Assembly (NCBI GenBank): GCA_013368795.1
Contig: JABFXX010000461.1
Location: 1 to 35,518, forward strand
Length of the DNA stretch: 35,518 bases
Direction: 5' to 3'
DNA from: Kofleriaceae bacterium
Lineage (GTDB): Bacteria > Myxococcota_A > Polyangia > Haliangiales > Haliangiaceae
Within the stretch, counting starts at the first letter, position 1. Each line of letters starts with the position of its first letter. The translations under genes were made by a program, and so were the position numbers. The notes under the pieces were generated by a model. That model was not told the origin of the DNA and did no database searches. It saw nothing but the letters and a program-made list of their open reading frames with translations. This document shows, one piece after another, positions 1 through 7,951 of this stretch.

Positions 1-1
1 G

Positions 2-484
2 ATGATCGTCGCGCGCGACATCGCGCACGCGAAGCTCAAGGAGCGCATCGACCGCGGCGAGGGCTTGCCGCAGTACATGAAGGATCACTGCGTGTACTAC
101 GCGGGTCCGGCGAAGACGCCGGCGGGTTACGCGTCGGGCTCGTTCGGCCCCACGACGGCCGGCCGCATGGACAGCTACGTCGGTCTGTTCCAGTCGCATG
201 GCGGCAGCATGGTGATGCTCGCGAAGGGCAACCGGAGCCAGGATGTGACGAACGCGTGCAAGGCGCACGGAGGGTTCTACCTGGGCTCGATCGGCGGTCC
301 GGCGGCGCGGCTCGCGAAGGACTGCATCAAGAGCGTCAGCGTGCTCGAGTACCCCGAGCTCGGCATGGAGGCGGTGTGGAAGATCGATGTCGTCGACTTC
401 CCCGCGTTCATCGTCGTCGACGACAAGGGCAATGACTTCTTTGCCGGAATTTCCGGTGGCGGGAAGAAGCTGACCGTCAAGTAA
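2..484 (+). CDS. fumA: Class I (Fe-S) fumarate hydratase, C-terminal part
   Basis: Fumarase interconverts fumarate and malate in the TCA cycle in the cytoplasm. The 160 visible residues match the end of the FumA/FumB-type class I enzyme: [55 protein letters not shown] and the late [15 protein letters not shown] segment. Class I fumarases are about 500-550 aa, so roughly 350-390 residues, including the iron-sulfur cysteines, lie upstream of the window. The ATG at position 2 is therefore an internal Met, not the start. The 3' end is intact (TAA). The next gene follows after 30 nt on the same strand but has its own -10-like element. Family assignment is secure; class I members in other clades are labelled simply fumarate hydratase. 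Confidence 0.95.
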   Translation: MIVARDIAHAKLKERIDRGEGLPQYMKDHCVYYAGPAKTPAGYASGSFGPTTAGRMDSYVGLFQSHGGSMVMLAKGNRSQDVTNACKAHGGFYLGSIGGPAARLAKDCIKSVSVLEYPELGMEAVWKIDVVDFPAFIVVDDKGNDFFAGISGGGKKLTVK

Positions 485-501
485 GATGTCGGGGCCGTCA
501 G

Positions 502-514
502 TAAGATGCCCTGA
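502..514 (+). promoter_or_regulatory. Putative leaderless promoter, -10 TAAGAT
   Basis: TAAGAT at 502-507 fits TAnnnT and ends 7 nt before the ATG at 515, so transcription would begin at about the start codon. An identical octamer, GTAAGATG, lies 20 bp upstream at 481-488 and overlaps the fumarase stop. No convincing -35 is seen. Confidence 0.45.
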
Positions 515-1381
515 ATGATCAAATCGAGCCTGGTGGTCGCGCTCCTCTGCGCGATCGGGATGAGTGCAGCCCACGCGCAGCCGGGGCAGACGCCGCCGAG
601 CGAGCCGCGGCCGGAGCGCGATCCGGCGATCGATCCGACCGACGGCGTGCAGGCGCCTCCGCCGTCGGACTCGGTCTTCGATCCCGACACGCTCGTCGAG
701 CGAGCGATCGCCGCGTCGCCGACGCTCGAGAAGATCGCGCGTGGGACGTTTCGCCGGGCCCGGCGTGCGATCTCGATCGGTCCGACGATCGGCGTGTACG
801 GCGCGTCGATCGTGTCGCCGGGCGAGGCCGATGCTGCACTGACCTTCGGCCTCGGCATCGAGACCTTCAAGGTTCCGGTCCTGCCGAGCATCGAGAACTT
901 CCAGGAGCTCGTGAAGGAGCGCGCGAAGGCGAAGCTCGTCGAGCAGGTCGCGCTGGTGTTCAAGGGCCAGCGGCCCGAGGCGACCGCGCTTGACCAGCTC
1001 GTCCGCGAGGTGATCGAGGAGGCGGTCCAGGAGGTGCTCGGCCTGGACAACATCCGGCCGAAGACGATGGAGCGTCCGAGCCTGACGCTCGCCGTCGAGG
1101 GCAACCGCTACTTCGATTCAAACGTATGGATGACGCGGCTGCGCCTCGGCATCGGCATCTGGAAGCTGACGCTCGCGGGCAGCGTGTCGGCGGCGTTCAC
1201 CGATCCGAAGACGAGCGTGTTCGCGGGGCCCGAGGTCGTCGCGCACTTCCTGACGTCCCGGAATCCTCGCGCGTCGGTGCTCGACGTGTTCCTGCGCGCG
1301 GACTTCGAGCTGCGCAACCGCGGCACGATGAACACCGACACCATGGCCGTCGGCGTGCGCTACCTCGTCGACGTTCTCTAG
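515..1381 (+). CDS. Secreted protein of unknown function, possible outer-membrane barrel
   Basis: I do not recognise the family. Residues 1-22 form a Sec signal peptide with an AHA cleavage site before QPGQ and no lipobox Cys, so the product is exported. A Pro-rich linker (about 23-50) follows, then a Glu/Lys-rich helical stretch near residues 125-180. The last 100 residues alternate polar and hydrophobic positions and end in a short strand (GVRYLVDVL), which would suit a small beta-barrel or an outer-membrane-associated sheet. The start at 515 is favoured by the signal peptide and by TAAGAT 7 nt upstream. The stop lies inside the same CTAG as the stop of the converging lipoprotein gene, a 4-nt overlap. 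That the barrel is real is an inference. Confidence 0.75.
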   Translation: MIKSSLVVALLCAIGMSAAHAQPGQTPPSEPRPERDPAIDPTDGVQAPPPSDSVFDPDTLVERAIAASPTLEKIARGTFRRARRAISIGPTIGVYGASIVSPGEADAALTFGLGIETFKVPVLPSIENFQELVKERAKAKLVEQVALVFKGQRPEATALDQLVREVIEEAVQEVLGLDNIRPKTMERPSLTLAVEGNRYFDSNVWMTRLRLGIGIWKLTLAGSVSAAFTDPKTSVFAGPEVVAHFLTSRNPRASVLDVFLRADFELRNRGTMNTDTMAVGVRYLVDVL

Positions 1382-2250
1382 ATGCAGTCGCGGGTCACGA
1401 CGTAGATGTTCTCGTCCATCTGCGCGGCCGGCCGATCGGAGTCGAAGTAGAGCTCGCGGCCGTCGGCGGTGACCGAGACGTCCTCTTCCGTGTAGCCGCT
1501 GTTGATGGTGCTCAGCGGCACTGGGGCGCTCCACGGCTCGCCGATGCTCGCGCGCGTCGCGGAGAACAAGTCGAGCGGCGAGTCGCCCTCGAAGTAGAGC
1601 GTCAGCTGATCCGCCGACATCGCACCGTAGCCGTACGTGCCGGCGGTAAGGCCGGGCAGGCCGTCGACCAGCGTGCCAGCAGGAAACCGCGTCGAGCGAT
1701 CGGGCCGCGTCGTCACGAAGATCGTGCCCTCACCGGAATACACCGGGGTGTAGAGCAGCGTCAGGCCGTCGGGCGTGACGTAGGCGCCGCCGGCATCGCG
1801 CGTCGTGCAGAGCTCGTCGAGGCGCACGGGTATCGACCAGGCCATCGCGGTCGACGTTCGCGACGCGTAGTAGAGGCACACGGCGTTTCCGCCTTCCGAG
1901 CGGGTGAAGAAGATCTCGAGCTCGTCGGCGGTCACGCTCGCGTCGTACTGGTTCGAGCCGAGGTCGAGCTCTTCGATCAGTGCCGTCGTCCACGCGCTGC
2001 TGCGGTCCGGACGGCGCGCAACGTGGAGCTTGTTGTTTTGCGCGTAGTACAGACCGAGGCCGTCTGGCGTGACCTGGCCGCCGCTATCGGGCAGGTCGCT
2101 GGCGAGACCCGGCGCGAGCATCGGCGCGCTCCAGGGGCCGAGCGTGCATGCGTCCGCCTGCGGTGCGCCGGAATCGTTCTGAGGATCGAATGCGACGCGG
2201 CCACATCCGCTGACGATCAGCAGCGCGCAACATCGGCGGCGGCCCCTCAT
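1378..2250 (-). CDS. Lipoprotein with PD40/TolB-like beta-propeller repeats
   Basis: A short basic N-terminus (MRGRRR) and the lipobox VSGC at residues 13-16 predict a lipoprotein. The mature part has repeated blades of the PD40/TolB type: VTPDGLGLYYAQ, VTADELEIFFTR, VTPDGLTLLYTP, MSADQLTLYFEG and VTADGRELYFDSDRP, each with the x-T-x-D-G/E-L-x-L-x-F core. Such WD40-like proteins usually act as binding scaffolds in the envelope; the partner here is unknown. It is convergent with the secreted protein gene and divergent from the Hsp70 gene. Upstream, a -10-like TATCCT (2272-2267) lies 16 nt before the ATG, leaving a short leader with a possible GGGAG ribosome site. Propeller assignment is good; the function is open. 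Confidence 0.85.
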   Translation of the reverse strand: MRGRRRCCALLIVSGCGRVAFDPQNDSGAPQADACTLGPWSAPMLAPGLASDLPDSGGQVTPDGLGLYYAQNNKLHVARRPDRSSAWTTALIEELDLGSNQYDASVTADELEIFFTRSEGGNAVCLYYASRTSTAMAWSIPVRLDELCTTRDAGGAYVTPDGLTLLYTPVYSGEGTIFVTTRPDRSTRFPAGTLVDGLPGLTAGTYGYGAMSADQLTLYFEGDSPLDLFSATRASIGEPWSAPVPLSTINSGYTEEDVSVTADGRELYFDSDRPAAQMDENIYVVTRDCI

Positions 2251-2323
2251 CCGTAGCAGCTCCCACAGGATAGGCGGACTGCGTCAGCTAGTAAAGCGCA
2301 ACCGGATCGTCCACGGTGTGCGC

Positions 2324-3550
2324 ATGTTTGTCGGCATCGATTTCGGCACTACGAATTCCGCCGTCGCGATCGCAGATGCGCGCGGCGACGTGAAGCTCGT
2401 CCCGCTCCAGGACGCCAGCTACTGGCGCACGGTGCTCTATTTCGAGCCCGGAGGCGGGCTCACCGCCGGCGCGCCCGCGATCGCGCGCTACCTCGAGACG
2501 GAAGGCGAGGGCAGGCTCGTCCAGTCGATCAAGAGCCACCTCGCGAGCTCCACGTTCACGCGCACGTCGATCCTCGGCCGGCGGTGGGCGCTCGAGGACA
2601 TGATCGCGGCCTATCTGCGCCTCGTCCGCGCGGCATCGCCGGTCGACCTCGGCAACCGCTGCGTGATCGGGCGGCCGGTGCGCTACTGGGGCGCCGAGGA
2701 CGACGCCGACGACGCGCGCGCGGTCAGCCGCATGCGCGACGCGCTCGCGAAGGCAGGCTTCGACGAGGTCGTGTTCGAGTACGAGCCGGTCGGCGCGGCC
2801 GCGCGCTATGCCGCACAGCTCGACCACGACGAGCTGATCGTCGTCGCTGACTTCGGCGGCGGCACGACGGACTTCTCGGTGATCCGCGTGGGCCCCAGGC
2901 GCGCCGAGGTGCTCGCGACCGGCGGTATCGGCGTGTCGGGCGACGCGTTCGACGCGCGCGTGATCGACGCGGTCGTGTCGCCCGCGCTCGGCCGCGGCTC
3001 GCGCTATCGCGACGAGATGGGTGGCGAGGCGCCGGTGCCGGCGTGGCTCTACGGCCACCTGCGGCGCTGGCACCTGCTGTCGTTCCTCAAGGAGGACTCG
3101 ACGCAGCGCCTGCTCGAGCGTGTCGCGCGCGGCGCGGTCGAACCCGAGCGGGTGAACCGGCTCGTCAGCATCGTCGAGGACGACCTCGGCCTGCCGCTGC
3201 ATCGCGCGGTCGAGGGCGCGAAGGTCCGGCTGTCGTCGCACGCTGAAGATCGCGTCGCACTGCCCGCGATCAAGCTCGACCTGCCCGTGACGCGGCCTGC
3301 GTTCGACAGCTGGATCGAGGAGGACCTCGTCGCGATCGAGAGCGTGCTCGACGACGTGCTCGCGCGCGCGGGCGTCAGCGGCCGCGAGATCGATCGCGCG
3401 TTCGCGACCGGCGGTAGCTCGCTCGTGCCCGCGGTGCGTGCCCGCCTCGCGTCGCGATTCGGCGACGCCAAGGTCGTCGGCGGCGAGGAGCTGACGAGCG
3501 TCGCGTGGGGACTCGCGGCTCGCGCGCGCCAGGAGTTCGGAAAGAGCTGA
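2324..3550 (+). CDS. Hsp70-family ATPase, YegD-like (nucleotide-binding domain only)
   Basis: This is an actin/Hsp70-fold ATPase. The phosphate-1 loop GIDFGTTNS is at residues 4-12, phosphate 2 is VADFGGGTTDFSVIR, and the adenosine motif is FATGGSSLVPAVRARL near the end. CVIGRPVRYWG and EPVGAAARYAA are typical of the YegD group of Hsp70-like proteins rather than DnaK. The protein is 408 aa and stops after the ATPase domain, with no substrate-binding domain or lid, so a chaperone role is by analogy only. Two in-frame starts are possible: GTG at 2318 and ATG at 2324. I prefer the ATG because the first beta strand follows at once (MFVGIDFG). It stands alone, divergent from the lipoprotein gene and convergent with the ferritin-like/CDGSH gene 10 nt away. 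Confidence 0.88.
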   Translation: MFVGIDFGTTNSAVAIADARGDVKLVPLQDASYWRTVLYFEPGGGLTAGAPAIARYLETEGEGRLVQSIKSHLASSTFTRTSILGRRWALEDMIAAYLRLVRAASPVDLGNRCVIGRPVRYWGAEDDADDARAVSRMRDALAKAGFDEVVFEYEPVGAAARYAAQLDHDELIVVADFGGGTTDFSVIRVGPRRAEVLATGGIGVSGDAFDARVIDAVVSPALGRGSRYRDEMGGEAPVPAWLYGHLRRWHLLSFLKEDSTQRLLERVARGAVEPERVNRLVSIVEDDLGLPLHRAVEGAKVRLSSHAEDRVALPAIKLDLPVTRPAFDSWIEEDLVAIESVLDDVLARAGVSGREIDRAFATGGSSLVPAVRARLASRFGDAKVVGGEELTSVAWGLAARARQEFGKS

Positions 3551-3560
3551 CTCGCGGGCG

Positions 3561-5501
3561 TCAGCGATCCGAACGGAAGCCGATGCGCGCATGCGTGCCG
3601 TCGCAGAACGGCTTGTTCGCGCTGCCACCGCAGCGGCACAGCTTCGCCTGCGTGACGCGCGCGACGACGCGGCCGGTGCCGCTCGTGATCTCGAGGTTGC
3701 CGCGGACGCGCAGCGGACCGTCGACCTGTGGATCGATCTCGAGCGCGCCGTCGCGCACCTCGAGCATGTCGGTCGAGTCGGTCATCGGCTCGCCGCTCGC
3801 CGCGAAGTCGATCGAATGGTGCGAGCCGTCGCAGAATGGCTTGTTCTTCGACGCGCCACACCGGCACAGCGTCGCGCGGTAGTGCGCAGGCGCGCCGTCG
3901 AGGCGAATGTCGCCGCGGACCGCGTACGGGCCACCCTCGCGGATCGCGATCAGGTTCACAGGCGGCGGCGTCTCGTCCGGCTGGCCGTCCTTGCGCTCGT
4001 AACGGATCGCGCCCGATGGACACGCGTGCGCGATCTCGACGAGCTTCTCGACGGGAATCGCGTCGGGGTGGATCCACGGGCCCTTGACGTTTGCGAGGAA
4101 CACCGTCGGTGCGCCAGTGACGCAGAACCGCGCGTGGATGCAGCGCTTGCCCTCGTAGAGCAGCGTCAGCTTGTCGCCCTCGATGTGATCGACGCCGTTC
4201 TCCGACGTGGGCGCAGGCGGTACGACCGCGAGCGCGGGCGAGCGACGCGGCGCGGACTGCGCGGGCTCGACCGCAGCGGCGGCGAAGCCACGCTTCGCGC
4301 GCTGCGCGAGATCCTCGAACATCCGTCGCGCGCTCGAGACTCGGGCGTCGCCGGTGTCGAGCGCCGCGGCACGCGCTGCGAGCTGGTCGAGCCGTTCACC
4401 GAACGCCTGACGCGAGCTATCACCGGGCGGCAGCGGCGCGGCATCGCGGAGCGTCGTGAACGACACGCCGGCGTTGCAGTGCGGGTTCGACGGCCCGGCG
4501 GGCAGTCGCGCGGCGCGCTCGGCGAGCTGTGCGAACGCGCGCATGAGGCCGAGCGCGAGATCGATCGCGAGCTGCTTCTCGGGCGAGGGCCGCGGCACGC
4601 GATACGAGTACGCGAGCAGGCGCAGCATCAGCGCGTACGCGGTGTTCGCGAGATCGACGACCGAGGCGGCCTCTTCATCCTCGATCCACACGCGGCCACG
4701 TGGATCGATCGGCGTACGAAGCACCGGATTCGTCGCAGCCGGGTACGCGGGCTGGAACGCGGGATTGATGGCGCGCAGCGCGACCAGCTCGTCGCGAATG
4801 TCGTGAAACCGTGCGAAGTGCGAGGTTCTCGACGACTCCGACGCGCCTTCGCCTTGTTCGACGATCGCCTGGAATGCTGCGGTCGCCGTCTTCAGGCAGA
4901 TCACCGGCTTGGTGCCGAGGTCGGTCTCGACGGCCGACAGCTGCAGCGCCGGATCGCCGCAGAACGCGACGCTCTCGCCGTGTGTCTCGACGAATACGCG
5001 CAAGCCCTGGCCGAGCGCGGCGTAGAACTCGCCGACGGTCTGGTAGTCCATCGGCATCGGCGTGAGGTGAGGTCGCGCCGAGCCGCGGCGGTAGACGAGG
5101 TCGTAGGCAAATCCCTCGCCCTCGGGCTCGGTCGAGGTGATCGGCCGCTCGAGGTGGACGAAGTGCTGCAGCACGGCGTCGGTGAACGGCGCGAGCTTGA
5201 CCACGACCGACGCGGGCAAGAGGCCCGGCCCGAGTGGGAAGTTGTCGCGCCCGAACCGCGGTGAGCCGCCGAGCGCACAAGTGATGTTCCACACCGCGGC
5301 GAGGTGACCCATCTCCTCGATGGCGACGTCGACGATCGACTTGCGCCAGCGCGCGACCGCAGCGGCCTCGGCGTCCGACAATCCCTCGCCCTCACTGCGG
5401 AGGCTGAACGCGGCGTAGAGGTACGTGCACATGAGGTTGTGCTCGAGCTCCGCGGCCTCGTACAGCAGGTAGATCAGCTGCTCGCGCGTCGGGACTGCCA
5501 T
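3561..5501 (-). CDS. Ferritin-like / 4Fe-4S / double CDGSH iron-sulfur fusion protein
   Basis: A 646-aa multidomain iron protein. Residues 1 to about 270 form a ferritin-like domain with two ExxH pairs (E18-H21 in AELEHNL and E63-H66 in EEMGH), related to the domain of VioB-type iminophenyl-pyruvate dimer synthases. After a variable helical region comes a divergent single-cluster ferredoxin-like domain (CIHARFC, then HACPSGAIRY), as in Fer4_19 proteins. Two CDGSH 2Fe-2S domains finish the protein (CRCGASKNKPFCDGSH and CRCGGSANKPFCDGTH), each with the C-x-C...C-D-G-x-H ligand set. Probably cytoplasmic and redox or electron-transfer related; the substrate is unknown. ATG 5501 is preferred over GTG 5519 because a -10-like TACAAA ends 6 nt before it and the helix starts right after. 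Domain calls are strong, role uncertain. Confidence 0.9.
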   Translation of the reverse strand: MAVPTREQLIYLLYEAAELEHNLMCTYLYAAFSLRSEGEGLSDAEAAAVARWRKSIVDVAIEEMGHLAAVWNITCALGGSPRFGRDNFPLGPGLLPASVVVKLAPFTDAVLQHFVHLERPITSTEPEGEGFAYDLVYRRGSARPHLTPMPMDYQTVGEFYAALGQGLRVFVETHGESVAFCGDPALQLSAVETDLGTKPVICLKTATAAFQAIVEQGEGASESSRTSHFARFHDIRDELVALRAINPAFQPAYPAATNPVLRTPIDPRGRVWIEDEEAASVVDLANTAYALMLRLLAYSYRVPRPSPEKQLAIDLALGLMRAFAQLAERAARLPAGPSNPHCNAGVSFTTLRDAAPLPPGDSSRQAFGERLDQLAARAAALDTGDARVSSARRMFEDLAQRAKRGFAAAAVEPAQSAPRRSPALAVVPPAPTSENGVDHIEGDKLTLLYEGKRCIHARFCVTGAPTVFLANVKGPWIHPDAIPVEKLVEIAHACPSGAIRYERKDGQPDETPPPVNLIAIREGGPYAVRGDIRLDGAPAHYRATLCRCGASKNKPFCDGSHHSIDFAASGEPMTDSTDMLEVRDGALEIDPQVDGPLRVRGNLEITSGTGRVVARVTQAKLCRCGGSANKPFCDGTHARIGFRSDR

Positions 5502-5513
5502 CGCCCGTTTGTA
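5502..5513 (-). promoter_or_regulatory. Putative leaderless promoter, -10 TACAAA
   Basis: Read on the minus strand, TACAAA (5513 to 5508) ends 6 nt before the ATG at 5501. It is weaker than the TAnnnT examples because the last base is A. It sits in the 58-nt gap after the agmatinase gene. Confidence 0.3.
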
Positions 5514-5559
5514 GCGCACGTCGGGGCATCGGCGCGCGGGCCGCCGGCTGCCCGTTTTG

Positions 5560-6483
5560 CTAGCGCTCGACGCGAACGGCCATCAGCGCGAGCATCTCCC
5601 ACACGAGATTCGCACCGAGGTGCGAGGTGATATCCGCGTGGTCGAGTGGAGGACAGACCTCGACAAGATCTGCACCGCGCACGTCGAGGCCGGCGAGGCC
5701 GCGCAGAAGCCCGAGGGCTTCGCGCGACGTGATGCCGCCCGGAACGGGGGTACCCGTCCCTGGTGCGAACGCGGGATCGATCGCGTCGATGTCGAACGTG
5801 ATGTAGACCGGCCGGGTGCCGATGCGCTCGCGCAGCTCGGCGCAGATGCGCTTTGGCGACCGCTCGGCGACGGCTTCTGCGCTGACGAGCGTGTGGCCGC
5901 CGCTGCGCGCGAGAAGGTCGTCGTTCGCGGTGCCGCGAGGACCGCGAATACCGATCTGATAGAGCTGGCCGGGCTCGACGAGGCCTTCGTCGATGATGTG
6001 ACGGATCGGCGTGCCGTGGTGATAGTCGTCGCCCCACACGTCGGCGCCGCTGAGATCGAGGTGCGCGTCGAAGTGGACGATCGCCATCTGGCCGTGGCGC
6101 TTGGCGAGCGCGCGCAGGATCGGCAGCGTGATCGAGTGGTCGCCGCCGATCACGACCGGCGCCGCCGCGAGTTGCTCGATCTCTGCTTCCACCGCGGTGC
6201 GCATCGCAGCGCGATCGAACGGCGGGAACACGATGTTGCCGCCATCGACGCAGCGCAGCCGCTCGAACACGTCGACGCCATGATCCGGGTGATGACCCTG
6301 CACGAGTGCCGACACGCGCCGCAGGTGAAATGGCGCGAGGCGCGCGCCGGGCTGATAGGTCGTGCCGCCATCGTGCGGCACTCCGAGCAGCGCGACATCG
6401 GCGTTGCCTACGTCAGGCGACGCGGCGAGCCGGAAGAACGGAGTCTGACCGTGACGGAGATAGTGGAGGGCAGACTGCTGCAT
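5560..6483 (-). CDS. speB: Agmatinase/arginase-family ureohydrolase
   Basis: A manganese ureohydrolase that would cleave a guanidino compound to urea plus an amine, most simply agmatine to putrescine in polyamine synthesis. All metal-ligand motifs are present: GGDHSI (H116), HFDAHLD (D139, H141, D143) and FDIDAIDP (D231, D233), followed by the family loop AFAPGTGTPVPGG. Length (307 aa) is normal. Guanidinobutyrase and guanidinopropionase share these motifs, so the exact substrate is not fixed. The ATG at 6483 lies 71 nt inside the end of the upstream acyltransferase gene, in another frame, with GAGG 7 nt before it. No later Met precedes the core motifs, so the overlap looks real and suggests translational coupling. 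Confidence 0.9.
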   Translation of the reverse strand: MQQSALHYLRHGQTPFFRLAASPDVGNADVALLGVPHDGGTTYQPGARLAPFHLRRVSALVQGHHPDHGVDVFERLRCVDGGNIVFPPFDRAAMRTAVEAEIEQLAAAPVVIGGDHSITLPILRALAKRHGQMAIVHFDAHLDLSGADVWGDDYHHGTPIRHIIDEGLVEPGQLYQIGIRGPRGTANDDLLARSGGHTLVSAEAVAERSPKRICAELRERIGTRPVYITFDIDAIDPAFAPGTGTPVPGGITSREALGLLRGLAGLDVRGADLVEVCPPLDHADITSHLGANLVWEMLALMAVRVER

Positions 6484-7216
6484 CGGTGAGCCTCATGCGG
6501 TGGAGGTTGAGCGAGATCGCGTTGCGCGCGCGTGCGGCCATGTCCTCGGCGGGCTCGCCCGCGCGAGGCTGCATCGGCGGAAGGAACGTGAGCGTGACCT
6601 CGACGCGCTTCTGCGCCGTCATCTTGACGTAGTGGGGAAGGAACGAAGCGGCGTTGCACCAGGCCATCGACGGATCGCGATAGCGAATGACGACCGGCAC
6701 GACCGGCACGCCGACGCGCTGGGCGATGCCGAAGCTGCCACGGAAGAATGGGCGGACCTTGTCGCCCTCGCTCGTCGTGCCTTCGGCAAAGTTCAGCACC
6801 GAGACGCCCGCTGCGAGCAGCGAGTGAATGCGGCGCAGCGTGCGAACGCGGGCGTAGGGCTCGGCTCGCTTCACGAACGTGACGCCGAGCGCCGCGCCGA
6901 TCGAACCGATGATCGGCCACGACTCGACCTCACCCTTGGCGACCGGCGCGGCCGGGCACATCGGGAGGATCGCGAGTGGATCGAGATAGCTGACGTGATT
7001 GGCAATGATCAGCGCGGTAGAACGCGGCACATCACCCTGCACGGTGACGGCAATGTCGTGCGCGCGTGCGACGGCGCCGAGCGAACCGGCGAGACGGTGG
7101 GCCGCATCGCGCGGATCGCGCGGTGGCGCCATCCGGGCCGCGCCGAGCTCTGCGAGCGCGTTGAAGAGTCCCCGCCCCGCATGATTCGTCGCCCGGTAGA
7201 TGTCGAGTCCGAACAT
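6413..7216 (-). CDS. plsC: 1-acyl-sn-glycerol-3-phosphate acyltransferase family protein (PlsC-like)
   Basis: A PlsC-type acyltransferase of 267 aa that would transfer an acyl chain to a lysophospholipid or related acceptor at the inner membrane. The catalytic H-x4-D is in NHVSYLDP (H74, D79), and the acceptor-binding motif is FAEGTTSEG (E145, G146), a variant of FPEGTRS. GVPVVPVVIRYRDP matches motif IV. There is no clear transmembrane helix, so binding is probably peripheral. It is the first gene of a minus-strand pair with the ureohydrolase. Upstream, GGAGG (7226-7222) is 5 nt from the ATG and a -10-like TAAGGT lies at 7246-7241, so this gene has an ordinary short leader. Substrate is not determined; an ornithine- or glycolipid acyltransferase is possible. 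Confidence 0.85.
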   Translation of the reverse strand: MFGLDIYRATNHAGRGLFNALAELGAARMAPPRDPRDAAHRLAGSLGAVARAHDIAVTVQGDVPRSTALIIANHVSYLDPLAILPMCPAAPVAKGEVESWPIIGSIGAALGVTFVKRAEPYARVRTLRRIHSLLAAGVSVLNFAEGTTSEGDKVRPFFRGSFGIAQRVGVPVVPVVIRYRDPSMAWCNAASFLPHYVKMTAQKRVEVTLTFLPPMQPRAGEPAEDMAARARNAISLNLHRMRLTDAAVCPPLSPSRSDSVLPARRVA

Positions 7217-7221
7217 GTCGT

Positions 7222-7226
7222 CCTCC
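7222..7226 (-). promoter_or_regulatory. Shine-Dalgarno site GGAGG of the plsC-like gene
   Basis: GGAGG on the minus strand, 5 nt before the ATG at 7216, fixes that start. It is one of the minority of starts here with a canonical ribosome-binding site. Confidence 0.75.
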
Positions 7227-7406
7227 GCGTGTTTGACGTCACCTTAGAGAGTCGATGTGCCGATCCGGCGACCTTCTCGTAACGTGACTGCAACGCGATC
7301 CGTGACGCGCGCGCAGCGATGTCGGGTTGAACACGTCGCGAAGAAGTCGCAGACGGTCCGGATGCCTGTCGCCATTCCGACACGCACGAGCGGCAACCTC
7401 TACAGC

Positions 7407-7413
7407 AGGAGGT
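7407..7413 (+). promoter_or_regulatory. Strong Shine-Dalgarno site AGGAGGT
   Basis: AGGAGGT ends 4 nt before the ATG at 7418. It is the best ribosome-binding site in the window and decides the start of the GNAT gene. Confidence 0.85.
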
Positions 7414-7417
7414 CAAG

Positions 7418-7951
7418 ATGAGCCGCTACACGATTCGTCAGCTCGCGTCCGACGATTTCGCGACGCTCGCCACGCTGGAGAACGAGGTGTTTGCCGCGAT
7501 GGGTGAAGAGGTTCTCTGCCCACACTACCTGCGTCTCTGCACGGAGATGTTCAAGGAGTCGTGCTTCGTGGCATTCGACGGCGACCGCCCCGTCGGTTAC
7601 CTGCTCTCGTTCCTCAACGGTCCGATCGCGTACTGCACGACGCTCGCGGTGATCCCCGAGTATCAGAAGAGCCGCGTGACGGTTCAGCTGATCGGCATGT
7701 TCGTTCGCCACATCATCGACCGCGTCGACGAGTGCTGGTTCACGGTCAAGGAAGACAACGCGCCGGCGCGCGCGCTGCACGCGGTGCTCGGTGCGAAGGA
7801 AGTCGATCGCCGCAAGGACTTCTACGGTCCCGGCGACGAGCGCATCGTGTCGAAGATCGATCGCGCGACGTTCGAGCGCCTGCGCCCGAAGTACGAGCGC
7901 CTCGGCTTCGTCCCGGTGCGCGCGCAGCAGGCGAGCTCGGAGGCAGCATGA
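7418..7951 (+). CDS. GNAT-family N-acetyltransferase
   Basis: A 177-aa protein with the GNAT fold: an N-terminal strand-helix (YTIRQLASDDFATLATLE), a central strand pair (CFVAFDGDRPVGYLLSFL, then AYCTTLAVIPEYQ) and a later strand (CWFTVKEDNAPARALHAVLGA) that carries the N-x-A-R-x-L-H pattern of motif B. It would transfer an acetyl group from acetyl-CoA to an unknown amine. The pyrophosphate loop after VIPEYQ reads KSRVTVQL instead of the usual Q/R-x-x-G-x-G/A, so both glycines are missing; CoA binding may be unusual or activity lost. The start is fixed by a strong Shine-Dalgarno. It overlaps the next gene by ATGA, so the two are probably made together. Confidence 0.8.
   Translation: MSRYTIRQLASDDFATLATLENEVFAAMGEEVLCPHYLRLCTEMFKESCFVAFDGDRPVGYLLSFLNGPIAYCTTLAVIPEYQKSRVTVQLIGMFVRHIIDRVDECWFTVKEDNAPARALHAVLGAKEVDRRKDFYGPGDERIVSKIDRATFERLRPKYERLGFVPVRAQQASSEAA

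Noticed and set aside
3591..5264. A 557-codon plus-strand open frame opposite the ferritin-like/CDGSH gene
   Set aside because: The other strand has clear iron-sulfur motifs; this frame is an Arg-rich shadow.
7327..7332. TTGAAC as a -35 element in the plsC/GNAT intergenic region
   Set aside because: The hexamer 17 bp downstream (CAGACG) is not a plausible -10.
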